The translations under genes were made by a program, and so were the position numbers. Below the pieces are notes generated by a model. It was not told where the DNA came from, did no database searches, and saw nothing but the letters and a program-made list of their open reading frames with translations. 64,000 bases of DNA from CAYQQR01 sp964420035. Its GTDB lineage: Bacteria; Bacteroidota; Bacteroidia; Bacteroidales; SM23-62. Positions 1 through 7,295 of this stretch are shown here, one piece after another (position 1 is the first letter of the stretch; each line of letters opens with the position of its first letter). The DNA is taken from contig CAYQQR010000015.1 of the NCBI GenBank assembly GCA_964420035.1, positions 10,393 through 74,392 of the forward strand, given 5' to 3'.

Positions 1-183
1 CGGGCCCTGAAGCGTTTTGCCAGACCCAGACCCGGAAAAGAGCCGGCAGACCTGGAACCAGGGGTGTGGCCCCTGTATTTGTCGGCCCGGGCCTTCCAGT
101 ACAACAAAAAGTTCGGGAGCCTTTTCCTGCTGGGACTGATCATCGAGGTGGTGCTGAGCAGGCTGGGCGTGACAATCTTTTGA
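1..183 (+). CDS. C-terminal fragment, probable UbiA-type prenyltransferase
   Basis: An open frame runs from the first base to a TGA at 181-183, giving the last 60 residues of a protein that begins outside the window. The tail has a polar stretch, the motif VWPLYLSARAFQYNKKFG and one hydrophobic helix (SLFLLGLIIEVVL). This layout resembles the C-terminus of UbiA-family membrane prenyltransferases, where a last helix follows a segment rich in aromatic and basic residues. That match is from memory of the family and is not decisive on 60 residues. It converges with the Lrp/AsnC gene and is separated from it by only 3 bases. Confidence 0.45.
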   Translation, partial: RALKRFARPRPGKEPADLEPGVWPLYLSARAFQYNKKFGSLFLLGLIIEVVLSRLGVTIF

Positions 184-186
184 GGA

Positions 187-672
187 CTATTTCAGGAATT
201 CGACAGGTAATTCCCTGCGAATACTCTCTCCCAGGGAAATAATGGTTTCTGTTCGGGCTACCCCCCTGATGGCCTGTATCTTGTCGTTGATCACCTCCCG
301 CAGATGATCCGTGTTCCTGCAGGTGATCCTGGCAAAGATGCTGTATTCCCCGGTGGTGTAATGAGCCTCCACGATCTCCGGGACCTTCTTCTCTAAAATG
401 TCAATGACCTCATCGTATACGGATCCGCGTACCAGATAAATCCCGATGAAAGCAGTCAGATCATAGCCCATTTTCCTGTGATCCAGAACCAGGGTGGATC
501 CCCTGACAAAACCCAGTCTTTCCAAACGGTTCATCCGCACATGGATGGTCCCCGGTGAAACAATTAAGCTTTTGGCAACCTCCGTATAAGGCACCTTGGC
601 ATTCCGCATCAATATGCCCAGAATCTCCCGGTCGAGTTTGTCAAGTTGATAAGGTGAACCCCGGTTTTGCAT
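187..672 (-). CDS. Lrp/AsnC family transcriptional regulator
   Basis: A 161-residue protein. An N-terminal winged helix-turn-helix (about residues 10-60) has the family signature LDREILGILMRNAKVPYTE followed by VSPGTIHVRMNRLERLG. A RAM/ligand-sensing domain follows (about 75-155), with the usual GEYSIFARI strand. Family members bind DNA as dimers or octamers and respond to amino acids or related small molecules; the effector here cannot be read from sequence. The start at 672 places the LDKLDRE helix about 10 residues in, as is usual. The gene is transcribed away from an AT-rich 155-base spacer and is probably monocistronic. Confidence 0.9.
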   Translation of the reverse strand: MQNRGSPYQLDKLDREILGILMRNAKVPYTEVAKSLIVSPGTIHVRMNRLERLGFVRGSTLVLDHRKMGYDLTAFIGIYLVRGSVYDEVIDILEKKVPEIVEAHYTTGEYSIFARITCRNTDHLREVINDKIQAIRGVARTETIISLGESIRRELPVEFLK

Positions 673-827
673 ATCTTAATTAAATAATTCACATTTAAAT
701 TGACAATATATTGCTAAAATAATAATAATAATTAAAAATAGTTATAAAAGTGATAACAAATTTGTATATCCATTATATTTGTCAATGTATTTGATCGTGT
801 ACTTTGATGTTTTGATCGGATAAATAC

Positions 828-974
828 TGTAGGGTGGTGAAACCGGCAGCCACACCCTCTTGTCTCGGGGGCGGAGCGTATGGGATAAACGTAGGATAGT
901 CAGGGGTTGACCACCAAGGCTTCTCATGTCCTATGGCTAACCACTCCGTGAAGGTTCGAATCCTTCCCCTACAG
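828..974 (+). ncRNA. tRNA-like RNA with an oversized variable arm
   Basis: The sequence folds by eye as a type II tRNA cloverleaf. The acceptor stem TGTAGGG 828-834 pairs with CCCTACA 967-973 (8 pairs if C827/G974 is counted). T8 and G9 follow, then a D arm GTG 837-839 / CAC 851-853 with the loop AAACCGGCAGC. The anticodon arm is CCCTC 855-859 / GGGGG 867-871 with the 7-base loop TTGTCTC. The T arm is GAAGG 950-954 / CCTTC 962-966 with the canonical loop TTCGAAT. The variable region (872-949) is about 78 bases instead of roughly 15. It opens with CGGAG 872-876 / CTCCG 944-948 and contains inner stems 891-896/929-934 and 899-902/908-911. The D arm is Leu-like, but the loop reads GTC at 34-36 with an atypical pyrimidine at position 37, so ordinary decoding is doubtful. 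No CCA is encoded. It could be a degenerate tRNA, a tRNA carrying an insertion, or a novel tRNA-derived RNA. Confidence 0.6.
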
Positions 975-1140
975 CGAGCCTCGCTGCGCTCGGCGGTGAG
1001 AAGCGCCTTCGGCGCAGTCTGAAGCCCCGCGGGCAGTTTAAAGCACCAGCGGTGCGGTTTAAAGCCCCGCGGGCAGTTTAAAGCCTTTCAGGCAGTAAAA
1101 CCTCACTTCGTGAGGTAGTTTAAATCAGGCTTCGCCTGAG
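975..1140 (+). repeat. Hairpin array R1, copy 1 (AGTTTAAA spacers)
   Basis: About eight consecutive short hairpins, most separated by AGTTTAAA or a close variant (AGTCTGAA, GGTTTAAA, AGTAAA). Examples are GCGCC-TTC-GGCGC (1003-1015), GCCC-CGC-GGGC (1024-1034), GCACC/GGTGC (1043-1055), GCC/GGC (1083-1093), ACCTCAC-TTC-GTGAGGT (1100-1116) and TCAGGC-TTC-GCCTGA (1125-1139). Stem sequences differ from unit to unit but each is self-complementary, while the spacer is conserved. The array starts directly at the 3' end of the tRNA-like RNA, and its last unit supplies the stop codon and final residues of the four-helix-bundle gene. Confidence 0.85.
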
Positions 1141-1526
1141 GAGTCTTTTTCCTTCTGGATAATGGTTGATACCTCGTCAGACCTGCTTTTAAGATATCTT
1201 TGAAGACCGAATAATTGCCTGCGGACCTCGTTGATCTTTTTTAATACTTCTTTATGATCGAAATCGAATTCCAGTTCCTTGCAAAGAAGACTCTGGGTTT
1301 CCAGCTCCATGATACTGCCCATCGCGTAATTCAAAAACTGAAGATATTCCTTATTGGAAAATCTCGCCGAACCCTCTGCAATATTTGAAGGTATGGAAAT
1401 GGCAGCGCAACGCATTTGGTCGGTAAGATTGAATTTTTCCTCTTTTGGCAATCTACCCGATTCGGTATAAACCAATGTGGCTAATTCCATCGAGGAATTC
1501 CATAGGTCAAGTTTTTTATAATTCAT
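1125..1526 (-). CDS. Four-helix-bundle protein (S23/IVP family)
   Basis: A 133-residue protein with the hallmark of the 23S-rRNA-intervening-sequence (S23, TIGR02436-type) family: an N-terminal KKLDLWNSSMELA helix, the central motif ISIPSNIAEGSAR at about 43-55, then NKEYLQFLNYAMGS and an ELETQ helix. Members form homopentameric four-helix bundles related to Avd of diversity-generating retroelements; their cellular role is poorly defined. The gene is bracketed by hairpin arrays in opposite orientation (975-1140 and 1598-1724). Its last codons (GEA, stop) lie inside the final hairpin of the first array, so gene and array appear to have evolved as one unit. The start at 1526 gives the usual N-terminus. 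Confidence 0.85.
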   Translation of the reverse strand: MNYKKLDLWNSSMELATLVYTESGRLPKEEKFNLTDQMRCAAISIPSNIAEGSARFSNKEYLQFLNYAMGSIMELETQSLLCKELEFDFDHKEVLKKINEVRRQLFGLQRYLKSRSDEVSTIIQKEKDSSGEA

Positions 1527-1597
1527 GATTTTAATGGTTTGGTATATTACTTCATACCTGAACCATTAAAATATCGGCTATCAAAAATCAATTTTTT

Positions 1598-1724
1598 AAT
1601 AAACTACCGACCGAAGGGAGGTTTTAAACTGTTTCGAAGAAACTTTAAACCATTCCGATGGAATTTTAAACTACCCGAAGGGTTTTAGACTACCCGAAGG
1701 GTTCCAGACTACCCGAAGGGTTCA
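1598..1724 (-). repeat. Hairpin array R1, copy 2 (inverted)
   Basis: Six hairpins read on the minus strand with the same spacer family: three near-identical ACCC-TTC-GGGT units (1711-1721, 1692-1702, 1673-1683), then 1652-1664, 1631-1643 and 1606-1622, joined by AGTTTAAA, AGTCTAAA and AGTCTGGA. The orientation is opposite to copy 1. The first hairpin starts immediately after the stop codon of the lipoprotein gene (1722-1724). It could therefore act as a 3' stem-loop of that mRNA, which is an inference. Confidence 0.85.
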
Positions 1725-2609
1725 AAGTTTCACCACATCCGCCCTGATCGAGGCGATGATCTTACTAATTTCTTTGATATTATCAGACGTGGCGGTGGTC
1801 TTGTAGCCGGAAGTGGAGATGGTTCGGGCGGCGGTATCCACCTGGGTTCCTTCCTGTTCCAAAAGGATCTCGAACTTATCAAACTCATCCTTCAGGATCT
1901 TCAGCATCAGGATATATTTGGAAACACTGATCTCTGACTGGTGATTGCTTAAAAGAGAGATCAGGTTGTTCAGGCTGTATTTTTGCAGGGCGATCCTTTC
2001 CATGATCTCAGGGTTATCCGGATCTCTGTTAAAAATATTGCCGGCTATATACATCGCTTCTACCCATCCTCCAAGAACGATCATGGCGGCGGCATATTCC
2101 CGGTCGCTTTCCCGCAAATATTTATCTGCCTTTTTATAGATGCGGTTAGCATTGGCCGATACGGAATCCTGGTTGGCAATGTTATCTTCCAGGTTATCCA
2201 ATGCAGAGGTAAGCAGGTCGCCCGGAATACCCAGGTGCCGGGAAATATCGTTGATGGCAGCTATGTACTCTATGGATTTCTGTGCCTCACCGAACATCTT
2301 GGTATAACTCAGGTCGACCCCGTAGACTCCCAGGTTCATGGCCATCTTATAACTGCCCGAATAACGATCGGCATTATTCGGTGGATTCAAAATACCGGGT
2401 CTGTATACAGCACCTACCTGTTCAAAAACAGAGGCCATTTCCACAGGCAAATACATATTATAAAAAATGGATTTTGCCCCGGAGTCATCGGTCATTTCAT
2501 CCTCTGTGATCTGAATGGCCTTGCCAATTTGTTCTCTGCCGGTATCCGATTTGCAGGAAAAGAGCAGGCACATCATAAACAATACGGCAATACTGATCAA
2601 AGTTTTCAT
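1722..2609 (-). CDS. Predicted lipoprotein, function unknown
   Basis: A 295-residue protein with a lipoprotein signal (MKTLISIAVLFMMCLLFSC; lipobox Cys about residue 19), so it should be anchored to a membrane facing the periplasm or surface. The mature part is mainly helical, with AAMIVLGGWVEAMYIA near 175-190 and a polar C-terminal helix. I do not recognise a named domain with confidence. It ends exactly where hairpin array copy 2 begins. No neighbour suggests a pathway. Confidence 0.75.
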   Translation of the reverse strand: MKTLISIAVLFMMCLLFSCKSDTGREQIGKAIQITEDEMTDDSGAKSIFYNMYLPVEMASVFEQVGAVYRPGILNPPNNADRYSGSYKMAMNLGVYGVDLSYTKMFGEAQKSIEYIAAINDISRHLGIPGDLLTSALDNLEDNIANQDSVSANANRIYKKADKYLRESDREYAAAMIVLGGWVEAMYIAGNIFNRDPDNPEIMERIALQKYSLNNLISLLSNHQSEISVSKYILMLKILKDEFDKFEILLEQEGTQVDTAARTISTSGYKTTATSDNIKEISKIIASIRADVVKL

Positions 2610-2694
2610 GATCTGAGGATTACGACAGCAAATAAAAATAAGGAAATATCATGAATTGAACAATCTAAAAAATTCAAGCTATCATCAGGCCCGG

Positions 2695-3390
2695 TTAAAT
2701 CATTTCTCTGAGCTTTAAAGTATGGGTGATCATGTCAATGATTTCCCGAACGCTGAGGGTCATGCAGTTGATGCTCAAATCAAAAAAAGTGTAATCGGTT
2801 TCTTTGCCATGGAAGTATTCGCGAAATTCCTTTCTTTTCTTATCGGTATCCTGTGCAAATTTCTTGGCTTCCTCAACAGAGATGCAGTATTTTTCGCTTA
2901 GTCGCAGTGCTCTCCACTCAAGGGGAGCCGTAAGAAAAAGATGAAGGGATTTGGCAATGTCCCTGCAAATAGATACCCCGCCTCTTCCAACAATAATCAC
3001 GTTGCCTTCGGTACCCAGGTTGTGAATTACCCGGGCAATGGTTTTGCGTATGGCCCGGTCGCTCTTATAGTATTTTTTAGAATGAGATTTGATGATGTCA
3101 TCCAGGATGGTTCTTTTTTCATATTGAAAGACATACTTGATCTCCGATTCGGGAACGCCCAGATTTTTGGCCGCTTCCTGGAGGATTTCCTTGGAGATCC
3201 ACCTCCAGGGGAAATCTTTGTCTTTCTTGCTGTCCAACTCGGTAAGCCTGGACGCCAATTCGCGTGCAACGGACTTGGCAGGACAGCCCTGCTCACGGGA
3301 GATAGTCACTACAGGACCTTCAAAAGTTTTCTCCCGGAGCTTCTCGTAATAACGTTCCTGCAAATATTGGGATATATCCAGTTTCGCCAT
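2695..3390 (-). CDS. Cytidylate-kinase-like protein
   Basis: About 231 residues from the ATG at 3390 (MAKLDISQYL). An in-frame ATG at 3447 would add 19 residues without family character, so the shorter form is preferred. The motif GPVVTISREQGCPAKSVA is the modified P-loop of the Cytidylate_kin2-type family, where a GCP/GCD segment replaces the GKST of true Cmk. VIIVGRGG and LRLSEKYCISVEEAKKF follow, matching the lid and helical parts. These proteins are predicted nucleotide kinases of unproven substrate. The true housekeeping cytidylate kinase would be encoded elsewhere. Confidence 0.8.
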   Translation of the reverse strand: MAKLDISQYLQERYYEKLREKTFEGPVVTISREQGCPAKSVARELASRLTELDSKKDKDFPWRWISKEILQEAAKNLGVPESEIKYVFQYEKRTILDDIIKSHSKKYYKSDRAIRKTIARVIHNLGTEGNVIIVGRGGVSICRDIAKSLHLFLTAPLEWRALRLSEKYCISVEEAKKFAQDTDKKRKEFREYFHGKETDYTFFDLSINCMTLSVREIIDMITHTLKLREMI

Positions 3391-3458
3391 ACAATGGGTG
3401 GTTTTGTGGGTTGTTACTAAAATACGACGAAAATGTGATTTTATCAATGTAGTTCCCC

Positions 3459-3545
3459 GTTCTCGGTTCTCAGTTCTCGGTTATCTTCAGTATTCAAGCA
3501 TATTTCAGTATTTTCAGATTAATCCGCAATCCGCAATCCGCAATC
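3459..3545. repeat. Short interspersed repeats (TTCTCGG and AATCCGC runs)
   Basis: 3459-3487 holds three imperfect copies of GTTCTCGGTT or CAGTTCTCGG, the reverse complement of the GAGAACCGGGAACCG repeats at about 55911-55952. 3521-3545 is AATCCGC repeated three times. No gene is seen between the kinase-like gene and comF. Confidence 0.7.
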
Positions 3546-3550
3546 TATAA

Positions 3551-4231
3551 TCAGGCCACGGCCAGAACCGCAATACTCACCTTCACCCCCTCCACCTTCA
3601 ACAATTCCGTCGCGCAGGCTTCAAGCGTAGCCCCGGTGGTCACAACATCATCAACCAGCAGGATATGTTTATGCATAATTGCTTCCACTTGCTCCACCCT
3701 GAAAATATCTTTTACATTTTCCCATCGCTCCAGGCGGGTCTTCCGGGTTTGGGATGAGGACCGCCGGTTCCGGATCAATATCCCCTGGAGCACTTCTTTA
3801 TTTAATTTTTCTGCCATACCCCTTGCAATATGCCAGCTCTGGTTATAGCCCCGCTCCCTTTGCCTGGAAGGATGCAGGGGTACCGGAATCAGCACATCCG
3901 CCTTTTCAAATGCCGTTCCGGCAAGAGCCCTGCCGAAATGTTGACCGAGAAAACGGGCGATGTCCGGCCGGTTTCTGTATTTCATCCAGTGGATAAGTTT
4001 CTGATAACGGCCCCCTTTCAGGAATTTACAGAAAGCCGTAGCATGTTCAATGTAAACACGCCCCCAAAAGATCCGGGCCACCTCGTTAGCGGGATCATCC
4101 AGGTAACCGGTACGGGGTAAATGGAGAAGGCAGTGCATGCACAGATACTTTTCTCCCCGCACCAGTACCCGCTCACAGGTAAGGCACAAATCGGGGAACA
4201 ATATTTGCATCAGATCGTTAAGTATATACAT
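3551..4231 (-). CDS. ComF family phosphoribosyltransferase-like protein
   Basis: A 226-residue protein. The N-terminus has two Cys pairs (CLTC at about 17-20, CMHC at about 32-35) typical of the ComF zinc ribbon. The C-terminal half is a type I phosphoribosyltransferase fold with VLIPVPLHPSRQRERGYNQ and the PRPP loop ILLVDDVVTTGAT near 190-202. In competent bacteria ComF is needed for DNA uptake or single-strand handling; in most Bacteroidota its role is untested. The length is standard. It is the only competence-like gene in the window. Confidence 0.9.
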   Translation of the reverse strand: MYILNDLMQILFPDLCLTCERVLVRGEKYLCMHCLLHLPRTGYLDDPANEVARIFWGRVYIEHATAFCKFLKGGRYQKLIHWMKYRNRPDIARFLGQHFGRALAGTAFEKADVLIPVPLHPSRQRERGYNQSWHIARGMAEKLNKEVLQGILIRNRRSSSQTRKTRLERWENVKDIFRVEQVEAIMHKHILLVDDVVTTGATLEACATELLKVEGVKVSIAVLAVA

Positions 4232-4314
4232 GGTGTTTTTATCCTTAATACCTGAAGCTGTTAAATATCATAGCATAATCTTGCATCATTTTTTATTTTT
4301 ATAAAAAAATTAAC

Positions 4315-4647
4315 ATGAGGAAGATCGCCATACCTGTTGAAAACCATTTGCTGTCAGAGCATTTCGGGCATGCAGACGAATTTGCGATTTTTGAGACCGA
4401 GGACCTGGAAATCCTGAGCCAAAGCATGGAGGAAGCTCCGGACCATGAAGAAGGTTCTTACCCAGACTGGCTCATCGATAAGGAAGTTACCCACGTCATC
4501 GCCAGCCGGATAGGGCGCAAAGCCATTAAAGCACTGGAAGAAGCCAATATCAACATATTCAGATGTGCACAGGTAGCAGATCCTGAGACCATCGTTCGTA
4601 AATTCCTGAACGGGTCCCTGGAAAGGGCCGCCGGGGATTGTGAATAA
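4315..4647 (+). CDS. NifX/NifB-like (dinitrogenase cofactor-type) small protein
   Basis: A 110-residue protein that fits the NifX/VnfX/NafY small-domain family. It opens with RKIAIPVE, has LSEHFGHADEFAIFE (the conserved HFGHA segment), then the VIASRIGRKAIKALEEANI strand-helix and a short acidic tail ending in DCE. Such stand-alone domains bind Fe-S or Fe-Mo cluster precursors in nitrogen-fixing organisms, but they are also common in anaerobes without nitrogenase, where the role is unclear. No nif genes are visible nearby. It probably forms a short unit with the downstream rhodanese. Confidence 0.85.
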   Translation: MRKIAIPVENHLLSEHFGHADEFAIFETEDLEILSQSMEEAPDHEEGSYPDWLIDKEVTHVIASRIGRKAIKALEEANINIFRCAQVADPETIVRKFLNGSLERAAGDCE

Positions 4648-4692
4648 TTCCGGATATTTGTTTGTTCTCCCAGACTGAAACAGAGTTTCTTT

Positions 4693-5121
4693 ATGCGAAA
4701 TCATGCTTACCTGGTATTGATATATCTATGTCTTGTATTCTCATCAAATGCACAGTATAAGGACAGCTGCATACGCGGGTACGAACCCGGCCGGTTCCAT
4801 TTTGAACTCAACAGGCACGCCAATTCGGTACTTATTGATGTACAAACCCGGCAGGAATACCTGGATGCCCGTATTCCGGGTGCACTGCCTGCCGAAAGAT
4901 CCGAGATACTTTTCAGTATCTGCGATACCCTGGATCATGAACAACCCGTGTTCATTTATTGCTACGATTCTGATAGAAGTGAAACGGCTGCCAAAATGCT
5001 TGTCGAAAAAGGACGCTGCAATATCTGCCACCTGGAAGGGGGACTGAGAAACTGGATGCGGGAAGGGTACGAGGTGGAAAAAATGCGAAATTCGAAATCC
5101 GAAAATAACTACCGAAGGTAA
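4693..5121 (+). CDS. Exported rhodanese-like protein
   Basis: A 142-residue protein with an N-terminal signal peptide (hydrophobic to about residue 20, AQ cleavage-like site). It contains a single rhodanese domain: VLIDVQTRQEYLDARIPGAL and the active-site loop CYDSDRS (Cys about residue 90, CX5R). GGLRNWMREGY closes the domain. The intact cysteine suggests sulfur transfer or persulfide handling in the periplasm; the substrate is unknown. The final residues (KMRNSKSENNYRR) are low-complexity and probably outside the domain. Confidence 0.85.
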   Translation: MRNHAYLVLIYLCLVFSSNAQYKDSCIRGYEPGRFHFELNRHANSVLIDVQTRQEYLDARIPGALPAERSEILFSICDTLDHEQPVFIYCYDSDRSETAAKMLVEKGRCNICHLEGGLRNWMREGYEVEKMRNSKSENNYRR

Positions 5122-5189
5122 AGTAGGGTATTGCATACCATAATTTCTCGTTAAAAGATAATGGTTTAATTTGCACCAAAAGCCATTCT

Positions 5190-5867
5190 ATGGAGATCCT
5201 GATCATTGAAGACGAATCATCGCTTCTTGATTCCATGGTCGTATACCTGGAAATGGAAGGTTTCAAATGTGTAAAGGCCACGGACTACCATAGCGGATTG
5301 GGCTTAATCGACAAATACAATTACATCTGCTTGCTCATTGACCTGAACCTTCCCGGCGGGGATGGGATCGGCCTGGTCAGAATGGCCCGCGGGAACCTGG
5401 ATGATACGGGCATAATCATAATATCCGCGCGGGATTCGCTTGAGCAAAGGATCCGGGGACTGGAAGCCGGGGCGGATGATTACCTGGTAAAACCCTTCCA
5501 TCTTTCCGAACTGGTGGCCAGGGTGAATTCCGTTATTCGCAGAACAAGACTGCAAGGGGATAAGATGCTTGAGTTCGGCGCGATCAGGGTCCAGCCGGAT
5601 GGGAGAAACTGCTATGTGCATGATCAGAAACTGGATCTCACTAAAAAGGAATATGAATTGTTATTGTACCTGATGTCTAACCGGAACCGGGTGATAACAA
5701 AAGAAAGTATCGCGGAATATCTGTGGAGGGAATACTCCGGGGGTTATAGCTCCTATGAATTTGTATACACGCATCTGAAAAATCTGAGAAGAAAATTAAT
5801 GGACAAGGGATGCCCGGATTATATCAGGAATATATACGGGGTCGGATATAAATTCACCGATAGATGA
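5190..5867 (+). CDS. OmpR/PhoB-type response regulator
   Basis: A 225-residue two-domain regulator. The receiver domain covers 1-118, with acidic pocket E7/D8, phosphoacceptor D51 in LLIDLNLPGGDG and the conserved Lys in LVKPFH near 100. A winged-helix DNA-binding domain covers about 128-225 (LTKKEYELLLYLMSNRNRVITKE, ending RNIYGVGYKF). The stop overlaps the start of the next gene by four bases (ATGA), so the pair is translationally coupled. Its position just upstream of the TonB receptor and heme genes suggests it may control them. Confidence 0.95.
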   Translation: MEILIIEDESSLLDSMVVYLEMEGFKCVKATDYHSGLGLIDKYNYICLLIDLNLPGGDGIGLVRMARGNLDDTGIIIISARDSLEQRIRGLEAGADDYLVKPFHLSELVARVNSVIRRTRLQGDKMLEFGAIRVQPDGRNCYVHDQKLDLTKKEYELLLYLMSNRNRVITKESIAEYLWREYSGGYSSYEFVYTHLKNLRRKLMDKGCPDYIRNIYGVGYKFTDR

Positions 5868-7129
5868 AATTACTCACCAAAACCATACTCTACATCGCAA
5901 CCTTGTCCCTTTTCCTGTTTTTCCTGATGGGTATAATTTTTTTCCAGCTTTTAAAGAAGATGAGCCAGGATGATCTTGACCGGGAAATGAAAGAAATGCA
6001 GGAATCCATCCGGAAGAACCTGCCGGTGTTGTTGCAAAATGATATACATGAATTGCCGGGCATTGATTCATTGTCCATTGAGCCCGTTCAAAAGTTATCC
6101 GGAACCGCGATGGAGTTCAGGGATACCCTGCTCTTTGACCGCGGATCAAAACAATATAGAACCTATCATATTCATACCTTCGGCGTCAAGACAAAGGAGA
6201 ACCTTTACCGGATCAGGCTGATCAAGTCGACCAGCCCCAACGATAAACTGGTAGAACGGGTAACGCTGATGATGACCCTGATGGTTATCCTTTTCCTTTC
6301 CGGGATATTTTTTCTGAACCGCTTCATCTTTTCAAATCTCTGGAAAGATTTCTTCACGGCATTGGACAAGCTAAAAAGATTTAACGCGGAACAGGGGGCG
6401 ATTAAATTTAAAGGATCGGGTATAGAAGAATTTAACGAGCTTAACCGGGCACTTGAGAAAATAACCGAACGGCTCTCCAAAAACTATATGGAACTGAAGG
6501 AATACACCGATAATACAACCCATGAATTACAAACCCCCCTGGCGGTCATCAAGACCAAAACCGAACTTCTGTTGCAATCGGAAAATCTTCGGGAATCAGA
6601 GATCGGGCTGATCAGGGATATTTACCGGAACACGGATCATTTATCCCGGTTAAATGCTACCCTGGCACTGATTACCCGGATCGATAACCAACAATTTAAT
6701 GAGCGGATCAAAGTGGATTTCGCAGCATTGATCGACAAGCAGTTAGAAATGTTGCAGGAATTGATCGAATTGAGAAAAATAAAGGTTCAGAAACAGTTCC
6801 ATGGACCCGGGATCATCGTTCATATGGACCCGGGGCTGGCAGATATACTGATCATAAATCTTCTTAAGAATGCCATCAATCATAATATTGACCGGGGCCT
6901 GATCATCATTGAACTGTTGGATAACAAACTGATGATTAAAAACAGCGGCGTCGATTTCGCTTTGGATCCAGCGAAGCTGTTTGATCGATTTTACAGGGGC
7001 ACCAGTAAATCTGAGAGTTTTGGATTGGGGCTTCACCTGGTAAAAAAAATTTGCGGCTATTATGGATTTTCTCTGGAATATAAATTTGAGGAGAGCCTGC
7101 ATACCTTTATAGTGGGCTTCCGGTCCTGA
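5864..7129 (+). CDS. Sensor histidine kinase of the adjacent regulator
   Basis: A 421-residue membrane kinase. TM1 is about residues 5-28, followed by a roughly 100-residue periplasmic sensor and TM2 about 132-155. A linker leads to HisKA with NTTHELQTPLAV (phosphoacceptor His about 220). The HATPase_c domain has LLKNAINHN (N box) and FGLGLHLVKKIC (G2). The G1 box is shortened, as in several Bacteroidota kinases: LDNKLMIKNSGVD replaces DNGxGI. The sensor domain is not recognisable, so the signal is unknown. Confidence 0.93.
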   Translation: MKLLTKTILYIATLSLFLFFLMGIIFFQLLKKMSQDDLDREMKEMQESIRKNLPVLLQNDIHELPGIDSLSIEPVQKLSGTAMEFRDTLLFDRGSKQYRTYHIHTFGVKTKENLYRIRLIKSTSPNDKLVERVTLMMTLMVILFLSGIFFLNRFIFSNLWKDFFTALDKLKRFNAEQGAIKFKGSGIEEFNELNRALEKITERLSKNYMELKEYTDNTTHELQTPLAVIKTKTELLLQSENLRESEIGLIRDIYRNTDHLSRLNATLALITRIDNQQFNERIKVDFAALIDKQLEMLQELIELRKIKVQKQFHGPGIIVHMDPGLADILIINLLKNAINHNIDRGLIIIELLDNKLMIKNSGVDFALDPAKLFDRFYRGTSKSESFGLGLHLVKKICGYYGFSLEYKFEESLHTFIVGFRS

Positions 7130-7295
7130 TTGTAACCATCCGGCGTTATACATAATCAATCTTAATAATTATTATCTTATTGATATTCAATGGTATAGTA
7201 ATAGACTTGTACGATACCCCCCTTTTGCAGGGAATTTCTTCAAATTTTCTTCCAAATCAAGGATTAGCTTGGGGCTCGATTAAGGAAAAGCCTCT

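Noticed and set aside
742..927. Minus-strand open frame of 61 codons
   Set aside because: It overlaps the well-supported tRNA-like fold and has no protein-like features.
828..974. Normal tRNA-Leu or tRNA-Asp, or a tmRNA
   Set aside because: The D arm is Leu-like but the anticodon is not Leu; GTC would mean Asp, which is a short-arm tRNA; tmRNA has no such D or anticodon arm.
7130..7295. Fur box in AATAATTATT-rich spacer before the TonB receptor
   Set aside because: AT-rich inverted words are present but no convincing 19-base Fur match.
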